This document shows positions 48,956-57,632 of a DNA stretch of 64,000 nucleotides, piece after piece. The DNA lies in assembly GCA_023251135.1 (NCBI GenBank), contig JAHEZJ010000008.1, positions 1-64,000 on the forward strand. The letters are read 5' to 3'. Numbering within the stretch: the stretch's first letter is position 1; the number at the start of each line of letters is the position of its first letter. The DNA is from Flavobacterium sp. GTDB taxonomy: Bacteria; Bacteroidota; Bacteroidia; Flavobacteriales; Flavobacteriaceae. The notes beneath the pieces were generated by a model. The model had not been told where the DNA came from. It saw only the letters and a list, made by a program, of their open reading frames with translations, and made no database searches. Made by a program: the position numbers and the translations under genes.

Positions 48956-50416
48956 TTAGATTTTTTTCCTCATCCTTGCTACCGGAATATCTAACTGTTC
49001 GCGGTATTTTGCAATGGTTCTTCTGGCAATTGGATAGCCTTTTTCTTTTAAAATTTCGGCTAATTGATCATCAGGTAAAGGTTTCTTCTTATCTTCTTCT
49101 TCAATGGTGTTTTGAAGGATTTTTTTAATCTCTAAAGTCGAGACGTCTTCTCCCTGGTCATTTTTCATGGCCTCAGAGAAAAACTCTTTGATTAGTTTTG
49201 TACCGTATGGTGTTTCGACATATTTACTGTTGGCGACACGCGAAATGGTTGAAATGTCCAAACCAACCATGTCTGCAATGTCTTTTAAGATCATTGGTTT
49301 TAGTTTGGTTTCGTCTCCATCCAAAAAGTATTCTTCCTGATAATGCATAATCGCATTCATCGTTACAAAAAGGGTTTCCTGGCGCTGTCTGATCGCATCG
49401 ATGAACCATTTGGCCGAATCCAGTTTTTGCTTGATAAACTGAACGGCATCTTTTTGTGCCGACGATTTATCACGGGAATCTTTATACGTCTGCATCATTT
49501 CCTGATAATCTTTAGAAACGTGCAGGGAAGGAGCATTTCGTCCGTTTAAAGTCAATTCCAGTTCGCCATCTACAATTCTAATCGCAAAATCGGGAACTAC
49601 ATTCTCTGTTACTTTATTGTTTCCGGTATAGGATCCTCCCGGTTTTGGATTCAGTCTTTCGATTTCGTGAATGGCTTTTTTAAGCTGTTCGTTCGAAACG
49701 CCGTATTTCTGTAAAAGCTTGTCGTAATGTTTCTTGGTGAAAGCATCAAACTGATTTTCGATAATATCAATCGCTAAATCGATATACTCTGTTGGAGTTT
49801 TATGCTTTAATTGCAACAATAAACATTCCTGCAAATCACGTGCTCCAACTCCCGAAGGTTCGAGTTCATGAATCACCTGAAGCATTTTTTCGACCATTTT
49901 CTCATCGGTATAAATTCCCTGAGTAAAGGCCATATCGTCTACAATATCCGGAACGCTTCTGCGGATGTAGCCCATGTCGTCAATACTTCCAACAAGGAAT
50001 TCTGCGATTTCACGTTCTTCATCATTCAGAATAAATGTATTCAGCTGATTGATTAAATCCTGATGAAAACTAATTGGCGAAGCAAAAGGAGTTTCGCGTT
50101 CTTCATCTTCACTGTAATTGTTAACCTGAGTTTTATAATCGGGTGTATCATCGTCGCTTAGATATTCGTCTATGTTAATGTCGTCTGCTTCGATTCTGTC
50201 AGATTCAGCATCATCGTAATCGTCATAGTCTTCATTGGCAAATTCATCCGCTTCGTATTCGTCTTCTTTACCGGCTTCCAGTGCCGGATTTTCGTTCATT
50301 TCTTCCAATAAACGTTGCTCAAAAGCTTGCGTAGGCAATTGAATTAACTTCATCAGCTGAATTTGCTGTGGAGATAATTTTTGGGATAATTTTAAATTTA
50401 AAAATTGCTTTAGCAT
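48956..50416 (-). CDS. rpoN: RNA polymerase sigma-54 factor
   Basis: 486 residues from the ATG at 50416 (MLKQFLNLKLSQKLSPQQIQLMKLIQLPT), which puts the Gln/Leu-rich activator-contact region I at the N-terminus. An acidic region II follows (DEYEADEFANEDYDDYDD), then the core-binding domain, the HTH (LKDIADMVGLDISTISRVAN) and the RpoN box (ARRTIAKYREQL). It serves enhancer-dependent promoters and needs an AAA+ activator such as the one at 22593-23942. Confidence 0.96.
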   Translation of the reverse strand: MLKQFLNLKLSQKLSPQQIQLMKLIQLPTQAFEQRLLEEMNENPALEAGKEDEYEADEFANEDYDDYDDAESDRIEADDINIDEYLSDDDTPDYKTQVNNYSEDEERETPFASPISFHQDLINQLNTFILNDEEREIAEFLVGSIDDMGYIRRSVPDIVDDMAFTQGIYTDEKMVEKMLQVIHELEPSGVGARDLQECLLLQLKHKTPTEYIDLAIDIIENQFDAFTKKHYDKLLQKYGVSNEQLKKAIHEIERLNPKPGGSYTGNNKVTENVVPDFAIRIVDGELELTLNGRNAPSLHVSKDYQEMMQTYKDSRDKSSAQKDAVQFIKQKLDSAKWFIDAIRQRQETLFVTMNAIMHYQEEYFLDGDETKLKPMILKDIADMVGLDISTISRVANSKYVETPYGTKLIKEFFSEAMKNDQGEDVSTLEIKKILQNTIEEEDKKKPLPDDQLAEILKEKGYPIARRTIAKYREQLDIPVARMRKKI

Positions 50417-50550
50417 AAAAAAGTTGCTAAGATACTGAGGTACTAAGGTACTGAGCATCTTATGTTGGCGAATTAAATTCGTGTTAAAATTATTTTATTT
50501 ATGTTTCAAAATCTTAGAGCCTTAGCATCTTAGTAGCTTAGAACCTTTGA
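50417..50550. repeat. rpoN-asnS spacer with CTAAG-type short repeats
   Basis: The spacer repeats short units such as GCTAAGATACTGAGGTACTA and CTTAGCATCTTAGTAGCTTA in both orientations. No gene is present. Confidence 0.55.
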
Positions 50551-51999
50551 TTAGAATTCAGCATTTCCAGGAGTTCTCGGGAAAGGAATTACGTCACGAA
50601 TGTTTGTCATTCCGGTTACAAACAATACCAAACGCTCAAATCCAAGTCCGAAACCTGCGTGAGTTGCTGATCCGAATCTTCGGGTATCTAAATACCATGA
50701 TAATTCTTCTTCGTCAATTTCTAAAGCTTTCATTTTTTCAATCAAAACGTCGTAACGCTCTTCTCTTTCAGATCCACCAACAATTTCTCCAATTCCAGGG
50801 AAAAGGATATCCATGGCACGAACCGTTTCTCTTCCCGGTTCAGTGTTGTCGTTCAAACGCATGTAAAACGCTTTAATATTTGCCGGGTAATCAAACAAGA
50901 TTACCGGACATTTAAAGTGTTTTTCAACCAAATAACGCTCGTGTTCTGACTGTAAATCAGCTCCCCATTCGTTGATGAGATATTGGAATTTTTTCTTTTT
51001 GTTTGGAGTAGAATCTCTCAGGATGTCTATAGCTTCTGTATAAGAAACACGTTTAAAGTTGTTCTCTAATACAAAGTTCAGTTTTTCTAACAAAGCCATT
51101 TCGCTTCTTTCTGCCTGAGGTTTTGATTTTTCTTCGTCTAAAAGTCTTCCTTCTAAAAACTTCAAATCATCCTGACAATTGTCTAAAGCATATTTAATTA
51201 CGTACTGAATAAAATCTTCAGCCAAATCCATGTTGTCATCCAAATTATTGAAAGCAACTTCCGGCTCGATCATCCAAAACTCAGCAAGGTGACGAGAAGT
51301 ATTAGAGTTTTCAGCTCTAAAAGTTGGTCCAAAAGTATAAATCTGACCCAAAGCCATCGCATACGTTTCTCCTTCTAACTGTCCTGAAACCGTTAAGTTG
51401 GTTTCTTTTTCGAAAAAATCTTCTTTATAGTTTACCTTTCCGTCTTCCGTTCTTGGTGTATTGTCAAAAGGTAAAGCGGTAACCTTAAACATTTCTCCTG
51501 CACCTTCAGCATCAGAACCGGTAATGATTGGCGTATTTACATACACAAAACCTTTTTGTTGAAAATAGTTGTGAACCGCAAACGACAATACCGAACGCAC
51601 ACGCATAATTGCACCAAACATATTAGTACGAACACGTAAATGTGCATTTTCGCGTAAGAAATCTAAACTAGGTTTGTTTTTTGGCTGTATCGGGAATTTT
51701 TCTGCATCAGAATCTCCTAAGATTTCCAATTTATTCACCTGAATTTCATATTTCTGACCAGCACCTTTACTTTCGATCAAGGTTCCAATTACAGAAACCG
51801 CAGCTCCGGTCGTAATTCTTTTTAAAGTTTCGTCAGGTGTATTTTCAAAATCAACAACACATTGTATATTATTAATGGTAGAACCGTCATTAAGCGCGAT
51901 GAACTGATTATTTCTAAAAGTTCTCACCCATCCTTTTGCATTAACCTCCTGAAGCGTCGTCGTACTGTTTAATAAGTCTTTAACTTTTGTGTGTTTCAT
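50551..51999 (-). CDS. asnS: Asparaginyl-tRNA synthetase
   Basis: 482 residues: OB-fold anticodon-binding domain (about 15-110), then class II motifs. Motif 2 lies around [27 protein letters not shown], motif 3 [16 protein letters not shown] near the end. It charges tRNA-Asn with Asn. The FWMIEPE stretch marks AsnRS rather than AspRS. It has its own -7 box (52045-52052). Confidence 0.96.
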   Translation of the reverse strand: MKHTKVKDLLNSTTTLQEVNAKGWVRTFRNNQFIALNDGSTINNIQCVVDFENTPDETLKRITTGAAVSVIGTLIESKGAGQKYEIQVNKLEILGDSDAEKFPIQPKNKPSLDFLRENAHLRVRTNMFGAIMRVRSVLSFAVHNYFQQKGFVYVNTPIITGSDAEGAGEMFKVTALPFDNTPRTEDGKVNYKEDFFEKETNLTVSGQLEGETYAMALGQIYTFGPTFRAENSNTSRHLAEFWMIEPEVAFNNLDDNMDLAEDFIQYVIKYALDNCQDDLKFLEGRLLDEEKSKPQAERSEMALLEKLNFVLENNFKRVSYTEAIDILRDSTPNKKKKFQYLINEWGADLQSEHERYLVEKHFKCPVILFDYPANIKAFYMRLNDNTEPGRETVRAMDILFPGIGEIVGGSEREERYDVLIEKMKALEIDEEELSWYLDTRRFGSATHAGFGLGFERLVLFVTGMTNIRDVIPFPRTPGNAEF

Positions 52000-52044
52000 T
52001 TTATATATACTATTGAAATTAAATTATTTGTTGTGTAATAACTG

Positions 52045-52052
52045 CAAATATA
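52045..52052 (-). promoter_or_regulatory. -7 box for asnS
   Basis: On the minus strand this reads TATATTTG, matching TAnnTTTG, 46 bp before the asnS ATG. No -33 TTG was found at the expected distance. Confidence 0.45.
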
Positions 52053-52073
52053 AACGATAATAATTAAAATTAG

Positions 52074-52150
52074 AAGCTGTTTCCTGCTATCCGCTATATC
52101 TTTTTCTTCCTAAAGAAGTCAGAAAAAGGATACCGTTGCTATCAGGGCTA
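52074..52150. repeat. Dispersed repeat with CTATCCGCTATATCTTTTTC core
   Basis: GCTATCCGCTATATCTTTTTC and, after 15 bp, GAAAAAGGATACCGTTGCTA form an imperfect inverted repeat. It resembles the non-coding 'tatccgctatatc ... ggatacc' repeats found in flavobacterial genomes. It encodes nothing. Confidence 0.55.
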
Positions 52151-52229
52151 GCTAAATAAGAATTTATTGTAGTTTGTAGTGCAAGCTCTGTTTTTTGTGA
52201 AATTTCACCGAAATGACGAATAAAATTGT

Positions 52230-52946
52230 TTAGTGTTTTATCTCATAAACAATCGTAATTCTTTCTTCATACTCTTTCTCTTCAACATCGAAATTGCTAA
52301 ATGCTGAACCCGGTTCATCATTTTTTACCTGTCCGACTTTTAAAGATTCCATTTTGCCAATTTTTAAATCGTAACCCAATACCCTCTCATTGTATTTTGA
52401 TACGCGCTTCACATTGCCCATCTTTATGCTCAAAGTTTTAGCAATATTTATAGCGTTTAATTTAGCATCTTCAATAGCAAGTTGTACCAATTTGGTTGTT
52501 GTGTTTTTTTCAAGCTCAGTCGATAGTTTAGTCTCAAATTCTATATCTAAATCTTTGTGATTGTTTAGCTGAATTTCTTTGTAAAAGGCATTAAGAACTT
52601 TATTGTCTAAGGCTAACTCAATTGTTAACTTATTTGTAGCAGAATATTTTTTTTGATTATCTTCTTTTGAACTGGAAATTGAATAATCGGAAATTTTAAT
52701 TTGATTGTTATTAAAGCCCAGTTTGATTAAGGTTTTTTGCAAATTATCAATTTCGAGATTTAGTTCTTTTAATGCATCCGTCTCTGTTAAATTCTCTTTT
52801 TCAGCAGTTATTGTAATTATCGCAACATCAGGTTTAACTTTGATGTTTGAATAGCCTTCAGCTACTATTTCATTGTTATTACCTATTTGTGAAAACGAGT
52901 TTAAAGAGACAAATACTAAAAAGAAAAACATTAAATTTTTGTTCAT
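52230..52946 (-). CDS. SIMPL-domain (DUF541) periplasmic protein
   Basis: 238 residues with a signal peptide (MNKNLMFFFLVFVSLNSFSQ). The SIMPL pattern is visible: IVAEGYSNIKVKPDVAIITI, NNNQIKISDYSISSSKED, and a late AIEDAKLNAINIAKTLSIKMGNV. Family members include the stress-related YggE and a mammalian kinase-binding protein; the bacterial role is unclear. It stands between asnS and the RND exporter with its own spacing. Confidence 0.9.
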   Translation of the reverse strand: MNKNLMFFFLVFVSLNSFSQIGNNNEIVAEGYSNIKVKPDVAIITITAEKENLTETDALKELNLEIDNLQKTLIKLGFNNNQIKISDYSISSSKEDNQKKYSATNKLTIELALDNKVLNAFYKEIQLNNHKDLDIEFETKLSTELEKNTTTKLVQLAIEDAKLNAINIAKTLSIKMGNVKRVSKYNERVLGYDLKIGKMESLKVGQVKNDEPGSAFSNFDVEEKEYEERITIVYEIKH

Positions 52947-53040
52947 TTTACAGTTTTTAAGGTGATTAATTTAAGTTGTTTTGTGCTAATCCGTGAAATT
53001 GCTTTACAACTTCGCTATTGCTCGGGTCATGGCTAAAAAA

Positions 53041-55407
53041 TTACCCCTCCAAATTCTCCAAGTCCTCTTTCTTAGCCTTCTTTTTCTCGAAAGTCAAAAC
53101 CAAAGCCGGTAAAACCAATAAATTGGCAAACATCGCAAAGGCCAATGTACAGGAAATAAGACCTCCTAATGCAATGGTTCCGCTGAAGCTTGAAAGCGTG
53201 AAAGTAGCAAATCCAAGAATCAAAACTACCGAAGTGTAAAAAGTACTGATTCCGGTTTCTCTTAAAGCACTGAAAACTGATTTTTTTACCTTTCCGTTAT
53301 TCTGCAATAAATCATGGTGGTACTTCGCCATAAACTGAATCGCATTGTCTACCGAGATACCAAATGCAATACTAAACACTAAAATCGTCGAAGGTTTTAA
53401 TGGAATTCCAAAATACCCCATCAGTCCTGAAGTGATACACAGCGGTAAAATATTCGTAATTACCGAGGCAAAAACCATTTTAAACGATCGGAACAAGTAA
53501 AGCATCAGCGCAGCAATTACTAGTATCGCAAAAATCAAAGACTCAATTAAATTGTCAACCAGATAAGAAGTTCCTTTTTGAAACACCAGTGCTTTTCCGG
53601 TTATGGTAACTTCATAGCGGTCTTTCGGGAAAATTTCATCAATCTTGCTGTGAAGTTTTTTCTCCACCTTAGCCATTTCATCCGTACCAATATCTTTCAT
53701 GAAAGTCGTAATTCGGGCATATTGTCCGGTCGAATCTACATAGGCTTTCATCAGGTTTTCTTTGCTGTTTTTGGTTGCATTTTTAGCATACGACAAAATA
53801 AAAGTCTGTTCCTGCGAAGTCGGCAATTGGTAATATTCAGGGTTTCCGTTGTAAAAAGCCTGTTTCGAATACTTAACCAGATTTACGATCGAAACCGGTT
53901 TCGCCAGTTCAGGCATTTCTGTGATGGTGTTTTGCAATTCGTCCATTTTACGAATGGTAGATGCTTTCATGACACCCTTTTTCTTTTTGGTATCAATCAT
54001 AATCTCAAGCGGCATTACACCATTGAATTCTTTTTCGTAGAAGAGAATATCCTTAAAGAAAGAAGCACTTTTTGGCATTTCACCAATCAAACTTCCTGAA
54101 ACTTTCATTTGAGTAACTCCAATAACACTAAAAATCAATAGTAAACCATAAATCGTATAGATTACTTTTCGTTTGCTTTTTACCGCATATTCAACAAAAT
54201 CCAGTAAGGTCGAAATGTAGGTTTTTGTTAAGTGATACAAATGTTTTTCTCCCGGAACCGACATGAAACTGTACACGATCGGTACAATTAAAAGCGTTAG
54301 TAAATACACCGAAATTACATTGATCGAGGTAACCAGACCAAATTCAAAAAGCAGGTCATTTCCGGTAATCATAAACGTTGCAAAACCAATAGCAGTGGTT
54401 AAATTGGTCATTAAAGTCGAAACTCCAATTTTAGAGATAATACGCTGTAATGCTTTTGCCTGATTGTTGTGGAGTTTGATTTCCTGCTGGTATTTGTTGA
54501 TCAGGAAAATACAATTTGTAATTCCGATTACAATAATCAATGGAGGAATAATAGCGGTTAGAATCGTGATTTTATAATGAAACAATCCTAAAGTTCCAAA
54601 AGACCAGATTACCCCCACAATTAAAATACAGATCGAAATAAAGGTGGCTCGGTACGAACGGAAAAAGAAAAAGAAAATCAAAGAAACCGTCAGTAAGGCC
54701 GCACCAATAAAAAGTCCGATTTCTCCTTTCATATTGTCGGCATTGATCGTTCTGATGTACGGCATTCCCGATACACGCAAATCAATTCCTGTGGTTTTCT
54801 CGAATTTATCAATTTTCGGAACCAGATTCTCCAGAATGAATGTCTTTCTTTCAGCAGTATTTACAAGCGCTTTGTTGATGTAAATTGCTGAACGGATACT
54901 ACCGCTTTCTTTGTTATAAAGCAATCCTTCATAAAAAGGTAAATTATGAAATAAATCATATTGTACCTTTTTCAAATATTCGGGATCAGTTGCTTTGCTT
55001 TGATCGATAAACGGAGCCAGAACAAATTTTTCGTTAATCGTATCTTTTTCCAGTTTCTTCAAATCGTTTAAGGAAACCACTAAGTCTACTTCTTTCGATT
55101 TTTTAAGGCCCGTCATAAGTTCATTCCAGGCAGCATAATTTTTTGGCGTGAAGAATTTTTTATCCTGAAAACCAATCACAACCAGGTTTCCTTCTTCCCC
55201 AAATTTATCCAGAAATTTTTGATAATCTTTATTGGCAATATGGTTTTTAGGAAGCAAATTTGCTTCAGTATAAGTCATAGAGAGGTTTTTCCATTGGTAA
55301 CCAAGGAAAATAGTCAGGGCAGCGATCCCAACGAGTATAGAAATTCTGTTTTTAAGTATGATTCTGGCTAATTTCTCCCAAAATCCAACTTGTGTGACGT
55401 TTTTCAT
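53041..55407 (-). CDS. RND-superfamily exporter (MMPL/SSD type)
   Basis: 788 residues with two homologous halves, each one span, a periplasmic domain of about 150-200 residues, then five spans. The first five-span block includes FIGAALLTVSLIFFFFF ... GLVTSINVISVYLLTLLIVP, the second LIFAILVIAALMLYLF ... FSIAFGISVDNAIQFMAKYH, which carries the conserved GISVDNAI. Family members move lipids or hydrophobic compounds such as hopanoids. The cargo is unknown. No membrane-fusion or outer-membrane partner is adjacent. Confidence 0.9.
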   Translation of the reverse strand: MKNVTQVGFWEKLARIILKNRISILVGIAALTIFLGYQWKNLSMTYTEANLLPKNHIANKDYQKFLDKFGEEGNLVVIGFQDKKFFTPKNYAAWNELMTGLKKSKEVDLVVSLNDLKKLEKDTINEKFVLAPFIDQSKATDPEYLKKVQYDLFHNLPFYEGLLYNKESGSIRSAIYINKALVNTAERKTFILENLVPKIDKFEKTTGIDLRVSGMPYIRTINADNMKGEIGLFIGAALLTVSLIFFFFFRSYRATFISICILIVGVIWSFGTLGLFHYKITILTAIIPPLIIVIGITNCIFLINKYQQEIKLHNNQAKALQRIISKIGVSTLMTNLTTAIGFATFMITGNDLLFEFGLVTSINVISVYLLTLLIVPIVYSFMSVPGEKHLYHLTKTYISTLLDFVEYAVKSKRKVIYTIYGLLLIFSVIGVTQMKVSGSLIGEMPKSASFFKDILFYEKEFNGVMPLEIMIDTKKKKGVMKASTIRKMDELQNTITEMPELAKPVSIVNLVKYSKQAFYNGNPEYYQLPTSQEQTFILSYAKNATKNSKENLMKAYVDSTGQYARITTFMKDIGTDEMAKVEKKLHSKIDEIFPKDRYEVTITGKALVFQKGTSYLVDNLIESLIFAILVIAALMLYLFRSFKMVFASVITNILPLCITSGLMGYFGIPLKPSTILVFSIAFGISVDNAIQFMAKYHHDLLQNNGKVKKSVFSALRETGISTFYTSVVLILGFATFTLSSFSGTIALGGLISCTLAFAMFANLLVLPALVLTFEKKKAKKEDLENLEG

Positions 55408-55585
55408 AAAATTTGTAAAATGGATGCAAATGTAGTGAAAAGTGCTCGAAATCTTAAATATTCGGCTTGGTTTTTACGGTTTGTTAACACAATTGAAACG
55501 ATGCCGTCGTTTAAAAATGTGATATTTTATAGAATTCTACGTTAGCTTTTCTCATATTTGTATCTAATTTAAAAAGAGGTAGAAA

Positions 55586-55915
55586 ATGAATTGGATTCTA
55601 TTAATAATCGCAGGACTTTTTGAAGTTGCCTTTGCCTCTTGTCTCGGCAAAGCCAAAGAAACGACAGGAATGGTTTCGACCTACTGGATGATTGGTTTCT
55701 TTGTTTGTCTTTCCATCAGTATGTTTTTGTTGTATAAGGCCACTCAGGTATTGCCTATTGGAACTGCCTATGCGGTTTGGACCGGAATTGGAGCAGTTGG
55801 GACTGTTTTGGTTGGAATATTAGTTTTTAAAGAACCGGCAACTTTCTGGAGAATATTCTTTCTTTCGACTTTAATTGCTTCGATTATTGGATTGAAGTTC
55901 GTTTCCAGTCATTAA
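55586..55915 (+). CDS. SugE/Gdx-type small multidrug resistance transporter
   Basis: 109 residues with four spans and the membrane Glu in GLFEVAFASCLGKAK. The AYAVWTGIGAVGT motif and Lys-rich first loop match the SugE/Gdx subgroup, which exports guanidinium. It works as a dimer in the inner membrane. The upstream region shows no recognisable guanidine riboswitch. The LytS/LytR pair follows 40 bp downstream on the same strand. Confidence 0.9.
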   Translation: MNWILLIIAGLFEVAFASCLGKAKETTGMVSTYWMIGFFVCLSISMFLLYKATQVLPIGTAYAVWTGIGAVGTVLVGILVFKEPATFWRIFFLSTLIASIIGLKFVSSH

Positions 55916-55955
55916 AAATCTGTGGGCAAAAAAACTTTTAAACTTTACATAAACA

Positions 55956-56714
55956 ATGCAAGACAATACGATCACTTTTATATTTTTGGCAATTCTTTTA
56001 TTGCTTATCGCTATCATTTGTTTTTTGATGTATCAACTGCTGCAGTTCAAAAAAGCAAAAGACGATGCCGAGAAAAGCTTTTATGCACTCGAAATGAAGG
56101 TGAACGATTTGCAGTTGGAAACTTTAGAATCAAAACTGAATCCGCATTTGTTTAAGAATATTTTAAATTCGATTCAGTCGCATGCTTATCAAACCTATTT
56201 TGCTTTAGATAAACTGGCGAATGTATTGGACTATATTCTTTACGAGAGTAAGAAAAAGTTTGTCACGGCAAAAGAAGAAATTGATTTTGCACTCAATTTA
56301 ATCGAAATCAATAAAATCAAAATCAGTCCGCTTTTTGAATTGAAAATCAAAACCAACATCAATAAAGAAGACAAGTTGTACGAGCAGCCTTTACTGGCAC
56401 CGTTAATTTCGATTGATTTAATCGAAAATGCTTTTAAACATGCCGACTTACAGAGTGCTGATGCTTTTATCTCGGTTGTATTTGAGTTCAGGGACAATGC
56501 TTTTTCGATGACAGTTTCCAATAAAATATCGGATAAGAAAGTATTGAAAAAAGAACGCAGCGGTTTTGGCCACGCGACCTTAGAACACCGCTTGCGAATT
56601 ATTTACAAAAACAACTTCAAACTCGACCGATTTGTCGAAAATGACATTTATATTGCTCATCTAAAAATAGACTTACTTGAATACAAAACTGAAATGCTTG
56701 CTGCTGGACGATGA
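55956..56714 (+). CDS. LytS-type sensor histidine kinase
   Basis: 252 residues: one span (TFIFLAILLLLIAIICFLMY), coiled-coil (KKAKDDAEKSFYALEMKVND), His_kinase domain with the phosphoacceptor in LESKLNPHLFKNILNS, and an ATPase with IDLIENAFKHA and a short GFGHATLEHRL. There is no extracytoplasmic sensor, so the signal may come through the membrane or the coiled coil. Its last 38 bp overlap the regulator. Confidence 0.92.
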   Translation: MQDNTITFIFLAILLLLIAIICFLMYQLLQFKKAKDDAEKSFYALEMKVNDLQLETLESKLNPHLFKNILNSIQSHAYQTYFALDKLANVLDYILYESKKKFVTAKEEIDFALNLIEINKIKISPLFELKIKTNINKEDKLYEQPLLAPLISIDLIENAFKHADLQSADAFISVVFEFRDNAFSMTVSNKISDKKVLKKERSGFGHATLEHRLRIIYKNNFKLDRFVENDIYIAHLKIDLLEYKTEMLAAGR

Positions 56715-57396
56715 GCTGCCGGGCTTAACGTATCTGAAAATGCTTTGCGAACAGATTCCCGAAGTAGAAATTGTAAAAACGTTTAACAATCCCGAAAAGC
56801 TCCTCGCTGAAATCCCGAATCTCGATTTTGATTTGTTGATCTCAGACATCGAAATGCCCGGGATCGACGGTTTGCATCTGGCAGAAACCCTCGACAATAA
56901 GTTGGTTATTTTCTGCACAGCTTATAAAGAATATGCCGCTGATGCTTTTAATATTGATGCCGTAGATTATATTACAAAACCGGTAAAACTCGAACGTTTG
57001 CAAAAAGCGATCTCAAAAGCTTTTGAACGTTTCGACAAACCGGATGCCGCTAAAAAATTCATTCAGTTAAATACCGATAAAGGTAAAACATTACTTTATT
57101 TTAATCAGATTCAGTACATCAAGACCGCAATTAGTGACAGTCGGGATAAAACCGTGCTGCTGGTTGACGGAAGTTTGCTCAACTTAAAGAATGTAAAATT
57201 TGATACCCTTTTACAGGAACTTCCTGAGACTGATTTTTGCCGTGTCAACAAAAAAGAAATTGTGGCCGTAAAAGCAATAAAGTTTTTTAATCATAACGAA
57301 ATTGTATTGCACCATTTAGAAAAAGACGGTAAAAACAGCTCTTTAATTCTGAGTGAAACTTATCGTGCCGATTTCCTGAAAAGAGTGAAACTATAA
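56677..57396 (+). CDS. LytTR-family response regulator
   Basis: 239 residues from a TTG at 56677 (MNTKLKCLLLDDELPGLTYL); no ATG is available without deleting the receiver strand. Receiver with acidic pair DDE and phosphoacceptor in LLISDIEMPGIDGL, then a LytTR DNA-binding domain (LLYFNQIQYIKTAISDSRDK ... FCRVNKKEIVAVKAIKFF). Regulated by the overlapping LytS kinase. Target genes unknown; the SMR gene upstream may share its transcript. Confidence 0.93.
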   Translation: MNTKLKCLLLDDELPGLTYLKMLCEQIPEVEIVKTFNNPEKLLAEIPNLDFDLLISDIEMPGIDGLHLAETLDNKLVIFCTAYKEYAADAFNIDAVDYITKPVKLERLQKAISKAFERFDKPDAAKKFIQLNTDKGKTLLYFNQIQYIKTAISDSRDKTVLLVDGSLLNLKNVKFDTLLQELPETDFCRVNKKEIVAVKAIKFFNHNEIVLHHLEKDGKNSSLILSETYRADFLKRVKL

Positions 57397-57426
57397 GATT
57401 TTAGTTAAGGACGAAGTCCAAAGCCC

Positions 57427-57496
57427 TGTCAGGCTGAGCGAAGTCGAAGCCCCTCCTTTTTAGTTACAAAAACCTTCTACTTCGCTCAGGATGACA
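57427..57496. repeat. CTGAGCGAAGTCGAAG-type palindromic repeat, copy 3
   Basis: The left arm has GGCTGAGCGAAGTCGAAG, the right arm CTTCTACTTCGCTCAGGATG, with an imperfect stem around a 24-nt loop. It follows the regulator stop by 30 bp. Confidence 0.8.
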
Positions 57497-57553
57497 ATCG
57501 TTTTAGAGGTTGTTGTTAACTTATTACAAAGTTTTTCGGACTTGTTACATGGA

Positions 57554-57581
57554 TTGAAAATTAGCGGTAAATTTACTTTTG
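57554..57581 (+). promoter_or_regulatory. Flavobacterial promoter (TTG-N17-TACTTTTG) for the antiporter
   Basis: TTG at 57554-57556 and TACTTTTG at 57574-57581 are 17 bp apart, within the consensus range. It lies 52 bp before the ATG at 57633 and excludes the upstream in-frame TTG as a start. Confidence 0.65.
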
Positions 57582-57632
57582 CACTACAATTGGAGTGTTG
57601 ATATTTGCAGCAATAAATCAAAAAAACGAGTT

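Noticed and set aside
55408..55585. Guanidine riboswitch upstream of the SugE-type gene
   Set aside because: SugE/Gdx genes often have one, but I found neither paired ACGR-loop hairpins nor a ykkC-like core here.
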